A stretch of DNA of 33,575 nt from Bacteroidales bacterium (GTDB lineage Bacteria; Bacteroidota; Bacteroidia; Bacteroidales; UBA1715). The translations under genes and the position numbers were made by a program. The notes under the pieces were generated by a model. That model did no database searches and was not told the DNA's origin. It saw only the letters and a list, made by a program, of their open reading frames with translations. Shown here piece after piece: positions 24,297 through 31,059 of this stretch. Positions within the stretch are counted from its first letter, which is position 1; every line of letters begins with the position of its first letter. The stretch covers positions 1-33,575 of the forward strand of contig JAKSUA010000028.1 of the NCBI GenBank assembly GCA_024409235.1, read 5' to 3'.

Positions 24297-24857
24297 TTAT
24301 TCTATTAGGTTCATTAATTTTTGATTTAATAAAAGATGTTTTTTTTCCGCTATTGCCGACCTAAGCTGAAACTCTCTGTCGGACAAGTTGCTCAACTCAA
24401 CTATTTTACGTTGTGTGTCGCCATCGGGAATGGGTATCTCCAAATTTTCTATATACATTTTCTTTATAACTGGTACACCCGTGCCTTGATCTATGGAACG
24501 GAAAAATGTTTTTATAGTAGGCTGATTAAGATACCAACACAGATATTCAGGATTAATGCTGTTGTTCTTCTTGACTTTCAACACAAAAAACACCGTTGAG
24601 GCAACAGCAGGAACATCCTCATTGTATGTAACTGCAAGATAACGAGATCCCTTACATGCAAAAAGGATATTACCTTTTTCCAATAAATTTGCTTGTACCT
24701 TGCCAGTAGCATGTACTTTCGATGCAGCACACGCTCCATACCCCTTCAAAAAATCCCCCATCTGTAAATACGCAACATCACCGTCTGGCACAACAGAAGC
24801 ATACACTCCCGAAACAATAGATGCAATATTAGATATTTTTTTTGTAGTACAATTCAT
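24297..24857 (-). CDS. hsdS: Half-size type I specificity protein (single recognition domain)
   Basis: This is a 186-residue protein, about half of a normal HsdS. It has one target-recognition domain: ISNIASIVSGVYASVVPDGD, VAYLQMGDFLKGY, FFRSIDQGTGVPVIKKMYI, then IPIPDGDTQRKIVELSNL. One conserved helix follows (LRSAIAEKKHLLLNQKLMNLIE). It begins with a proper ATG 23 bases downstream of a strong promoter box. Its end is clean, with hsdM 5 bp later, so it is probably a functional half-S rather than debris. Known half-S proteins work as dimers and recognise symmetric bipartite sites. It is the first gene of the defence operon. No inverted partner sequence for domain shuffling was noticed. Confidence 0.82.
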   Translation of the reverse strand: MNCTTKKISNIASIVSGVYASVVPDGDVAYLQMGDFLKGYGACAASKVHATGKVQANLLEKGNILFACKGSRYLAVTYNEDVPAVASTVFFVLKVKKNNSINPEYLCWYLNQPTIKTFFRSIDQGTGVPVIKKMYIENLEIPIPDGDTQRKIVELSNLSDREFQLRSAIAEKKHLLLNQKLMNLIE

Positions 24858-24879
24858 ACTAATTATTTTTTTACAAAGA

Positions 24880-24911
24880 CAAAACTACAAGATTCTTTTT
24901 GAAAAAACAAA
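24880..24911 (-). promoter_or_regulatory. Main promoter of the restriction/Kiwa operon
   Basis: Minus-strand TTTG (24911-24908), exactly 20 bases, then TAGTTTTG (24887-24880) match both Bacteroidota promoter elements without mismatch. The transcript would start about 15-20 bases before the ATG at 24857. This is the best promoter match in the window. Confidence 0.72.
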
Positions 24912-24918
24912 TATTTCG

Positions 24919-24935
24919 TAGTATAAATTATACTA
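24919..24935 (-). promoter_or_regulatory. Palindromic operator candidate upstream of the operon promoter
   Basis: TAGTATA and TATACTA form a perfect 7-bp inverted repeat with a 3-base spacer, ending 8 bases upstream of the -33 TTTG. The half-site TACTAAT recurs at 24857-24863, across the start codon. The DUF4062 helix-turn-helix protein of the operon is a natural candidate binder, which is inference. Confidence 0.45.
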
Positions 24936-24944
24936 ATGTGTATT

Positions 24945-24983
24945 TATAAAAAAAGAGAAGTCATAACCATACGACTTCTCTTT
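24945..24983 (-). terminator. Rho-independent terminator, minus strand
   Basis: A perfect 11-bp stem (AAAGAGAAGTC / GACTTCTCTTT, 24952-24962 with 24973-24983) and 10-base loop is followed on the minus strand by seven T. It lies between the insertion sequence and the restriction operon promoter. It would stop transcripts from leuS and the transposase before they enter the defence operon. Confidence 0.78.
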
Positions 24984-25000
24984 ACTATTTTATTATAAAT

Positions 25001-25014
25001 AAAAAAGGGCGTAT
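25001..25014 (-). terminator. Distal half of the split leuS terminator
   Basis: On the minus strand ATACGCCC is followed by TTTTTT, the 3' arm and T-tract of a hairpin. Its 5' arm lies at 26386-26393 on the other side of the insertion sequence. Removing the element and one TCA restores an 8-bp stem with loop TCA. Confidence 0.8.
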
Positions 25015-25017
25015 TCA

Positions 25018-25042
25018 TGATGTGAACCCCAAAAGTTGGACA
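25018..25042. repeat. Left terminal inverted repeat of the insertion sequence
   Basis: These 25 bases are the exact reverse complement of 26358-26382. The match stops at 25043. Confidence 0.93.
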
Positions 25043-25047
25043 GATTG

Positions 25048-26340
25048 TTATTGTAATTGTATTCTGTAATTAACAGGACTGTTCTTTAATCGTAGTTTAA
25101 TTCTCTTGTTGTTGTAATATTTTATGTAGTTGTTTAGCGCAGAGATAAAATCGTTTTTATCCTTAAAGGTATGCAAATATAACAACTCAGATTTCATAGA
25201 GCCAAAAAAACTCTCCATCATTGCATTGTCGTAACAGTTTCCTTTTCTTGACATGCTTTGTGTAATCTTTCTTGCTTTTAGGAATGACTGGAACAGGAAG
25301 TGCTGGTATTGCCATCCTTGGTCGGAATGGACTATGCAGCCATTCCCGAAAGCATCCCTCCTGTCTGCTTTTTTCATCATCGCCATCACAAGGTTCATAT
25401 TAGGACTCTCTGATATCGTATGGGATATGACTTCTCCGTTGAACATGTCTATCATGGCGGAAAGATACAATTTTGTTTCCCCTATGTTTATCTGGGATAT
25501 GTCTGTTGATAGTTTTGTGTTTGGCCTATCCGCGTTAAAATCTCTGGATATTATGTTTTCCGCTGTTTTTCCTACGGTGCCTTTGTACGAGTTGTATCTG
25601 CGTCGTTTCTGCAATGCTTGTATATCGAGTTCCTTCATCAACCGGCTTACCGTCTTGTGGTTTATGTCATAACCTTCGGAATGCATTGCCATCGTGATTC
25701 TGCGGTAGCCATATGTGCGGTTGCTGGCCTCATAGATTGAAAGTATACGCTTTCTCTCTATTTCATAGCGCTCCTTTTTGCTATGAGAAAGACGATAGTA
25801 GTAGGAAGACCTTGGGATGCCTTCAATGCGGAGCATCAGCGACAATTTGTGATCTTTCCTGAACTCGTTGATGGCTTTTTCTTTCTCTCCTCTAATATTT
25901 TTGTAATTTTTTTTAATAGAGCGTTTTCCGCACGGAGATAGGCTACCTCTTTCCTCAGGATTTTCAACTCCGATTGGGGATCTTTCACTGTCTTGTTTTC
26001 TTGCATCTTTTCTTTTTAGTATATTGTAATTACCTGACTCCCTTACTTGTAGCACCCATCGTGCGACAGAAGACTTGCCATATCTTCGCAGCAGTGCAAC
26101 CTGCTCGCAAGATAAGCCTTTATACAACACTTCATGCACAATCTTGCATTTTTCCTCGTAGCTTACCCATCTGTTTTTATTGGTCAGACCTTCCTCGCCG
26201 TATTTCTCATATAAGTTATACCAGCGAACTACCTGACTGGGACTTACTTGCAGTAAACGACTTATAACAGTGGAACTTTTCCCTCTGTTATACAAATTGA
26301 CTGCTTTTAATTTAACTGACAAATCATAATATCTTGACAT
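25048..26340 (-). CDS. IS3-family transposase with orfA/orfB in one frame (zipper frame-shifted)
   Basis: This is a 430-residue reading frame from the ATG at 26340; an earlier in-frame TTG at 26364 lies inside the inverted repeat. The N-terminus has two helix-turn-helix segments (SSTVISRLLQVSPSQVVRWY; LSCEQVALLRRYGKSSVARWV). The C-terminus is an rve integrase with DDE residues: STDISQI, VHSDQGWQYQH, and the Glu in DNAMMESFFGSMKSE. In this family orfA (helix-turn-helix plus leucine zipper) and orfB (integrase) are normally joined by a -1 frameshift. Here the zipper (LKILRKEVAYLRAENALLKK) is in the +1 frame between about 25970 and 25908. The main frame instead reads an unlikely Pro/Gly/Ser stretch (PIGVENPEERGSLSPCGKR). 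A one-base insertion near 26013-26017 would explain this, so the normal fusion protein may not be made. Confidence 0.88.
   Translation of the reverse strand: MSRYYDLSVKLKAVNLYNRGKSSTVISRLLQVSPSQVVRWYNLYEKYGEEGLTNKNRWVSYEEKCKIVHEVLYKGLSCEQVALLRRYGKSSVARWVLQVRESGNYNILKRKDARKQDSERSPIGVENPEERGSLSPCGKRSIKKNYKNIRGEKEKAINEFRKDHKLSLMLRIEGIPRSSYYYRLSHSKKERYEIERKRILSIYEASNRTYGYRRITMAMHSEGYDINHKTVSRLMKELDIQALQKRRRYNSYKGTVGKTAENIISRDFNADRPNTKLSTDISQINIGETKLYLSAMIDMFNGEVISHTISESPNMNLVMAMMKKADRRDAFGNGCIVHSDQGWQYQHFLFQSFLKARKITQSMSRKGNCYDNAMMESFFGSMKSELLYLHTFKDKNDFISALNNYIKYYNNKRIKLRLKNSPVNYRIQLQ
25907..25914 (-). other. A8 slippery site for orfA-orfB frameshift
   Basis: Eight A on the minus strand lie directly after the zipper codons. 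A -1 slip here moves the ribosome from the zipper frame, which ends at a TGA near 25840, into the integrase frame. This is the standard arrangement of IS3-family elements. Confidence 0.7.
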
Positions 26341-26357
26341 GTTCCCAAAAGTTTCTT

Positions 26358-26382
26358 TGTCCAACTTTTGGGGTTCACATCA
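26358..26382. repeat. Right terminal inverted repeat of the insertion sequence
   Basis: These 25 bases are the exact reverse complement of 25018-25042. They lie just upstream of the transposase ATG. Confidence 0.93.
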
Positions 26383-26385
26383 TCA

Positions 26386-26393
26386 ATACGCCC
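26386..26393 (-). terminator. Proximal half of the split leuS terminator
   Basis: On the minus strand GGGCGTAT starts 9 bases after the leuS stop. Its pairing arm ATACGCCC and T-tract now lie 1371 bases further on, at 25014-25001. Confidence 0.8.
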
Positions 26394-26402
26394 CGACATT
26401 TA

Positions 26403-29015
26403 TTACATTACAATGTTAATGATTTTTCCAGGAACGACAATTACCTTCTTTGTAGGTTTTCCGTCCAACCATTTTATGGTTCGTTCATCCGACATAACTG
26501 TCTTTTCTACTTCCTGCGGAGTTGCTGTTTTTGGGAACTCCATTTCGAAACGACGTTTTCCGTTGAAAGAGACAGGATAAATCACATTTTCGTCAACCAA
26601 TTTAGATTCATCGCATACAGGCCATGGTTCGTATGCCATAGATTTTGTTCCGCCATACATTTGCCACAACTCTTCAGCCAAGTGAGGTGCAAATGGCGCA
26701 AGAACTTTGAAGAAATCTTTTGCAACATCTTCCGAAACCTTACCCGCTTTATAGCAAGCATTCGTGAACACCATCATTTGAGAAATGGCAGTATTGAAAC
26801 GAAGGTTTTCTATATCGTCAGCAACTTTCTTGATAGTTTTATGTAGTTCTTTTACAACAGCGTTGTCATCTTTCAAACCTGCAACAACATTTTCTTTTTC
26901 ACTGAAGAAACGGAACACACGAGACAAGAAATTGAACACACCCTTCACACCACTTTCTGCCCAAGGTTTAACCGCATCAAGAGGTCCCATGAACATTTCG
27001 TACAAACGAAGACTGTCGGCACCGTAGTGAGCAATAACATCATCTGGATTCACAACATTCTTCAACGATTTCGACATTTTTGCCACAATCTGACGAAGTT
27101 CTTCACCTGTTTCTTTATGGAAGAATTTACCGTCTTTTTCTTCCACCATATCCGATGTAACCTTTGCTCCTGCCATAGTTTCGTACGCAAAAGCCAAGAT
27201 CATACCTTGGTTAAACAATTTTTGATATGGTTCGTCTGTGTGAACTATACCCAAGTCGAACAACACTTTGTGCCAGAAACGACTATATAGCAAGTGAAGC
27301 ACAGCATGTTCTGCACCACCTACATACAAATCGACTGGCAACCAGTAGTTTTCTGCCTCAACCGAGAAAGGAGCTGAGTCATTTTTAGGATCAGCATAAC
27401 GTAAATAATACCAGCAAGAGCCTGCCCATTGTGGCATAGTGTTCGTTTCGTAACGACCCTTACGACCGTTAGCATCTACTACAGTCAACCAATCTGTTGC
27501 ATTTGCAAGTGGAGATTCACCCGTATCGCTTGGTTCGTATTTCGAAAGTTCTGGCAACTGGTGAGGAAGATTAGCCTCATCAACAGTAGAAACTTCGCCA
27601 TCTTCCCAGTGAATAATAGGGAATGGTTCACCCCAATAACGTTGACGGCTGAACAACCAGTCACGGATTTTATAATTCACTGTTGCTTTACCGATTTTAT
27701 TTTCAGTCAACCAAGCAACCATTTTGGCAATAGCATCTTTTTTATTCAAACCATCAAGGAATCCCGAATTTACATGAACGCCATCTTCTGTCCATGCTTG
27801 TTGTTGTACATCAACTTCTGATTTTAGGACTTCGATGATAGGCAAGTTAAATTTCTTTGCGAATTCCCAATCACGAGTATCATGAGCAGGAACAGCCATA
27901 ATTGCACCCGTTCCGTAACCCATAAGAACATAATCGGCAACCCAGATAGGAATCAAAGTTCCATTTACAGGATTCTTAGCATAACGGCCAGAGAATACAC
28001 CTGTTTTTTCCTTTGCCAACTCAGTTCTATCCAAATCAGACTTCATCGAAGCCTGTTTTCTATATTCATCAACAGTAGCTTTTTGGTCAGCAGTAACAAT
28101 TTGGTCTATCATTGGGTGTTCTGGTGCAATAACCATATATGTCGCACCGAACAATGTATCGCAACGAGTTGTATAGACAGTCAATTTTGCATCAACACCT
28201 TCCAATTGAAAATCAACTTCGGCTCCAGTAGAACGACCAATCCAGTTACGTTGCATATCTTTCACACCAGCAGGCCAATCCAAGCCATCAAGACCTTGAA
28301 TCAAGCGTTCCGCATACAATGGAATACGCAACATCCATTGTTTTAAGTTTTTACGATTTACCTGGCAACCACATTTTTCATGAGAGCCATCGTTCAAAAC
28401 CTCTTCGTTTGCACAAACAGTCTTACAATTTGGGCACCACCACACTTGTGCATTGTCGTAATATGCAAGACGACAAGAGTTTACATATTCAGTAACTGCA
28501 TCTTTTCCTTTTGCCTGAATATCTGCCGGAATTGGCAATTCAGAAATAGGACGACCTTTTTGTTGTTCCTTGTCAAACCAAGTGTTATACAATTTAATGA
28601 AGATCCATTGAGTCCATTTGTAGTACTTTGGATCAGTTGTATTGATTTCGCGGTCCCAGTCGTAGCTCAATCCCAAAGCCTTAATCTGACGACGGAAGTT
28701 GTCGCAGTTTTTCTTTGTTGTGATTGCAGGGTGAGTACCTGTTTGTATAGCATATTGTTCAGCAGGAAGACCGAATGCATCCCATCCCATTGGATGAAGC
28801 ACATTGAAGCCTTTCATTCGTTTGTAGCGACTCATAATATCGGTTGCCGTGTAGCCTTCTGGATGACCAACGTGCAAACCAGCTCCCGATGGATATGGGA
28901 ACATATCAAGTGCATAGAACTTAGGTTTAGACTTGTCTAATTCTGTTTTGAAGGTTTTATTGGTTTCCCAATAGTCCTGCCATTTCTTTTCAATTTCGGT
29001 AAAATTGTATTCCAT
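26403..29015 (-). CDS. leuS: Leucyl-tRNA synthetase
   Basis: This 870-residue class I synthetase charges tRNA-Leu. HVGH (residues 48-51) is the HIGH motif and KMSKS (about 646-650) the second ATP-binding signature. The CP1 editing domain contains [22 protein letters not shown], with the threonine-rich stretch and the late aspartate that guard against Ile/norvaline, and [34 protein letters not shown] and KCGCQ give a zinc-binding insert. The anticodon-binding domain and a C-terminal extension ending in PGKIINIVM are present, so the protein is full-length. Its terminator has been split by the insertion sequence 10 bases after the stop. A TATCTTCG box (29046-29039), one mismatch from the -7 consensus, is the likely promoter. 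Confidence 0.97.
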   Translation of the reverse strand: MEYNFTEIEKKWQDYWETNKTFKTELDKSKPKFYALDMFPYPSGAGLHVGHPEGYTATDIMSRYKRMKGFNVLHPMGWDAFGLPAEQYAIQTGTHPAITTKKNCDNFRRQIKALGLSYDWDREINTTDPKYYKWTQWIFIKLYNTWFDKEQQKGRPISELPIPADIQAKGKDAVTEYVNSCRLAYYDNAQVWWCPNCKTVCANEEVLNDGSHEKCGCQVNRKNLKQWMLRIPLYAERLIQGLDGLDWPAGVKDMQRNWIGRSTGAEVDFQLEGVDAKLTVYTTRCDTLFGATYMVIAPEHPMIDQIVTADQKATVDEYRKQASMKSDLDRTELAKEKTGVFSGRYAKNPVNGTLIPIWVADYVLMGYGTGAIMAVPAHDTRDWEFAKKFNLPIIEVLKSEVDVQQQAWTEDGVHVNSGFLDGLNKKDAIAKMVAWLTENKIGKATVNYKIRDWLFSRQRYWGEPFPIIHWEDGEVSTVDEANLPHQLPELSKYEPSDTGESPLANATDWLTVVDANGRKGRYETNTMPQWAGSCWYYLRYADPKNDSAPFSVEAENYWLPVDLYVGGAEHAVLHLLYSRFWHKVLFDLGIVHTDEPYQKLFNQGMILAFAYETMAGAKVTSDMVEEKDGKFFHKETGEELRQIVAKMSKSLKNVVNPDDVIAHYGADSLRLYEMFMGPLDAVKPWAESGVKGVFNFLSRVFRFFSEKENVVAGLKDDNAVVKELHKTIKKVADDIENLRFNTAISQMMVFTNACYKAGKVSEDVAKDFFKVLAPFAPHLAEELWQMYGGTKSMAYEPWPVCDESKLVDENVIYPVSFNGKRRFEMEFPKTATPQEVEKTVMSDERTIKWLDGKPTKKVIVVPGKIINIVM

Positions 29016-29117
29016 AACAATTGTTTGTAAAATCTTTGCGAAGATACGATTTTCAACGAATAAGTAATTGTAAAAATTTTTTTTTCATACATCAACGAAA
29101 AGTATTCATATTTTTAC

Positions 29118-29125
29118 TACATTTG
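29118..29125 (+). promoter_or_regulatory. -7 promoter box of hicAB
   Basis: TACATTTG matches TAnnTTTG, 21 bases before the hicA ATG. No good TTTG lies at -33. The leuS-hicA gap is 131 bases and very AT-rich. Confidence 0.45.
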
Positions 29126-29146
29126 TTCAGCCAAACAACATGAAAA

Positions 29147-29335
29147 ATGAGTTATAAATCAGTCGCGGATGTGATTGCTATGTTACAACAAAATGGATTT
29201 ACGCAAGTTAGCCAACGAGGAAGTCACATTAAATTTAAGAAAGGTGATAAAATAGCAATTGTGCCCAACCACGGGAAAAAGGGAATTGAAAAAGGAACGT
29301 ATTTTAATATTTTACGGCAAGCAGGTTTAAAATAG
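29147..29335 (+). CDS. hicA: HicA-family mRNA interferase toxin
   Basis: This is a 62-residue protein with the double-stranded-RNA-binding-like fold of HicA. The signature VSQRGSHIKFKKGDK holds the catalytic His in GSH. IAIVPNHGKKGIEKGTYFNILRQAGL is the standard second half. HicA toxins cut mRNA independently of translation and are neutralised by HicB. Length is typical. hicB follows after 8 bp. Both genes are on the plus strand, divergent from leuS, with their own promoter box. Confidence 0.92.
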   Translation: MSYKSVADVIAMLQQNGFTQVSQRGSHIKFKKGDKIAIVPNHGKKGIEKGTYFNILRQAGLK

Positions 29336-29339
29336 GAGG
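29335..29339 (+). promoter_or_regulatory. Strong Shine-Dalgarno of hicB
   Basis: GGAGG lies 4 bases before the hicB ATG, and its first G is the last base of the hicA stop codon. Such a sequence is out of style for Bacteroidota, where most starts here have no purine-rich site. It suggests acquisition from a lineage that uses Shine-Dalgarno pairing. Confidence 0.65.
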
Positions 29340-29343
29340 ATGT

Positions 29344-29742
29344 ATGTCAATAGTAAAAGTAATTGTAGAATATGCAGGTAATAATCTAAGTGCATACATA
29401 CCCAATGCACCAATTATTACTACAGGGAAAAATTTGGCAGAAATACGCACAAATATAAGTGAAGCCATTTCTTTATACTTGGAAGACAATCCTTCACCTT
29501 TAGAAATGCTTGTTGGAGATTATCAAATTGAGTTACAACTAGATGCAGCAACCTTCATAAACTGTTATAGTGGAATTTTCACAAAATCCGCATTGAGTAG
29601 AATTACAGGAATCAATGAACGACAAATATGGCACTATGCCGCTGGTATGCATAAACCACGCAAACAACAGGTTAAGAAAATTCAAAATGGAATAGAACAG
29701 ATTTCAAAAGAATTAGCAGAAATCAATATTTGCTGTAAATAA
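29344..29742 (+). CDS. hicB: HicB-family antitoxin with helix-turn-helix
   Basis: This is a 132-residue protein. The N-terminal half (VKVIVEYAGNNLSAYIPNAP, TTGKNLAEIRTNISEAISLYLED) is the degenerate RNase H-like HicB fold that binds HicA. The C-terminal half carries an XRE-like helix-turn-helix (TKSALSRITGINERQIWHYAAG, about 80-101). By analogy with other HicB proteins this binds the hicAB promoter for autoregulation. The pair is toxin-first, as is usual for hicAB, with 8 bp between genes. The C-terminal EISKELAEINICCK is less typical. Confidence 0.9.
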   Translation: MSIVKVIVEYAGNNLSAYIPNAPIITTGKNLAEIRTNISEAISLYLEDNPSPLEMLVGDYQIELQLDAATFINCYSGIFTKSALSRITGINERQIWHYAAGMHKPRKQQVKKIQNGIEQISKELAEINICCK

Positions 29743-29765
29743 AGTCAAGTGTTTGGACAATACGT

Positions 29766-30200
29766 TTATTGTTTTCGTTCAAATACAATCCTTTTTCGTG
29801 CAAAGAAGTTGAAGAAGAAAACGACAACTTGTGCTATTGTATTGCTTATCAAGAAATACACTCCCAATTTATTGGTAAGCAGTGTAGTTATAGCCACATT
29901 TATACCCAAACCAACAGCACCAATTGCCGTAAACAAAACAAATTGGAACAAATTTTTGTCTGCTTTCTTTTCTACTTTATGGAACACCCAGATGGAACTC
30001 AAAGCATAATTAACCAACCCAGAAACCAAAGAGGCAATAGTTGTAGAAACCGCAAGATATTCTGCCCCAAACAAAAAGTCATTCAAAAGCCATAACACAG
30101 CGATATTTACACAATATCGGACACCTTCAACCACAACATTTCGAAACAGTTGGATTTTTGTGTCTTCCGTTTTGCCAAAGAAAAATTCACGCATTTTCAT
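29766..30200 (-). CDS. GtrA-like membrane protein
   Basis: This protein of about 144 residues has four hydrophobic helices: EGVRYCVNIAVLWLLNDFLF, VSTTIASLVSGLVNYALSSIWVF, LFQFVLFTAIGAVGLGINVAI and FLISNTIAQVVVFFFNFFARK. The spacing and the terminal NFFARKRIVF are typical of GtrA, a family implicated in moving lipid-linked sugars across the membrane or in glycan modification. The ATG at 30200 is used; a second ATG at 30194 is equally possible. A TTG at 30206 lies inside the predicted promoter box and is unlikely. It is convergent with hicB (23-bp gap) and divergent from kdsA. Confidence 0.85.
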   Translation of the reverse strand: MKMREFFFGKTEDTKIQLFRNVVVEGVRYCVNIAVLWLLNDFLFGAEYLAVSTTIASLVSGLVNYALSSIWVFHKVEKKADKNLFQFVLFTAIGAVGLGINVAITTLLTNKLGVYFLISNTIAQVVVFFFNFFARKRIVFERKQ

Positions 30201-30203
30201 GTT

Positions 30204-30211
30204 CAAATATA
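30204..30211 (-). promoter_or_regulatory. -7 promoter box of gtrA-like gene
   Basis: TATATTTG on the minus strand fits TAnnTTTG exactly and lies 3 bases upstream of the ATG at 30200. A start at 30194 would leave a short leader and is therefore attractive. No -33 TTTG is visible. Confidence 0.4.
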
Positions 30212-30232
30212 AAAATTCTATTTTTTCTCAGC

Positions 30233-30261
30233 TTTGGTAAATCATCATTGTTTTATATTTT
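30233..30261 (+). promoter_or_regulatory. Promoter of kdsA
   Basis: TTTG (30233-30236), 17 bases, then TATATTTT (30254-30261), one mismatch from TAnnTTTG, lie 24 bases before the kdsA ATG. Confidence 0.45.
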
Positions 30262-30285
30262 TACAACAATTTAGATTTCATCATT

Positions 30286-31044
30286 ATGAACAACAAACCT
30301 ATTTTCATTGCTGGTCCATGCGTCATAGAATCCATGGAATGTTTAGAAGAAGTTGCCACAGAACTAGTTAGACTGAACAACAAGTACGGAACCAATATCA
30401 TTTTCAAAGCATCCTTTGATAAAGCAAACCGAACTTCATTAAAATCCTTCCGCGGTCCAGGTTTAGAAAAAGGTCTGCAGATGTTGGGAGACATTAAATC
30501 AAAATACGGATTACAAATTCTAACAGATATTCACGAATCATGTCAAGCAACTCCTGCCGGAGAAGTTGTTGATGTACTACAAATTCCTGCATTTCTATGC
30601 AGACAAACAGACTTGCTTGTTGCAGCCGCTAAAACAGGTAAAATCGTAAACATTAAAAAAGCTCAATTTCTATCAGGAAGCGACATGCAATTCCCTGTAG
30701 AAAAAGTCCGTGAATCGGGCAATGAAAACGTTTGGTTAACTGAACGCGGTAACATATACGGATACAACAACTTAGCCGTTGACTTCCGCAACATTTCCGA
30801 CATGAAGCAATTTACTTCCACAGTAATAATGGACTGCACACATTCGGTACAACGCCCTGGAGCTGCAGGAGGAAAATCAGGTGGCGACCGCAAGTTTGTA
30901 CCTGCTATGGCACTCGCAGCAAAAGCATTTGGAGCTACCGGCTATTTCTTCGAAATACATCCAAATCCTGAAATCGCAAAAAGCGACGGTCCTAACATGT
31001 TATTTTTAAATGATTTCGAAAAAGTAATAGAATCATTACTTTAA
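30286..31044 (+). CDS. kdsA: 3-deoxy-8-phosphooctulonate (Kdo8P) synthase
   Basis: This 252-residue cytoplasmic TIM-barrel enzyme joins phosphoenolpyruvate and arabinose 5-phosphate to give Kdo 8-phosphate for lipopolysaccharide inner core. FIAGPCVIES, IIFKASFDKANRTSLKSFRGPGLEKGL, ILTDIHE, VLQIPAFLCRQTDLL, VNIKKAQFLSG, ERGNIYGYNNLAVDFRN and CTHSVQRPG are all classic KdsA motifs. The Cys of AGPC near the N-terminus suggests a metal-dependent type, which is inference. pepP follows after 15 bp, so they may share a transcript. Confidence 0.96.
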   Translation: MNNKPIFIAGPCVIESMECLEEVATELVRLNNKYGTNIIFKASFDKANRTSLKSFRGPGLEKGLQMLGDIKSKYGLQILTDIHESCQATPAGEVVDVLQIPAFLCRQTDLLVAAAKTGKIVNIKKAQFLSGSDMQFPVEKVRESGNENVWLTERGNIYGYNNLAVDFRNISDMKQFTSTVIMDCTHSVQRPGAAGGKSGGDRKFVPAMALAAKAFGATGYFFEIHPNPEIAKSDGPNMLFLNDFEKVIESLL

Positions 31045-31059
31045 TATTTTCTTAGTAAA

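Larger units (their letters stand above)
25018..26382 (-). mobile_element. IS3-family (IS150-like) insertion sequence, 1365 bp
   Basis: The element has perfect 25-bp terminal inverted repeats beginning TGATGTGAACC and a TG...CA end structure. It is flanked by a direct TCA duplication (25015-25017 and 26383-26385), as is usual for IS3-family elements with 3-4 bp duplications. One transposase gene runs almost end to end on the minus strand, the same direction as leuS upstream. Intact ends and target duplication suggest a fairly recent insertion. It sits exactly in the loop of the former leuS terminator. Confidence 0.93.

Noticed and set aside
24297..24857. Half-size hsdS as a pseudogene fragment
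   Set aside because: It has its own ATG, promoter, complete recognition domain and conserved helix, and a clean 5-bp junction with hsdM.
25007..26393. Apparent 36-bp terminal inverted repeat of the insertion sequence (one mismatch)
   Set aside because: Only the inner 25 bp belong to the element. The outer 8 bp are the two arms of the former leuS terminator and the three between them are the TCA target duplication.
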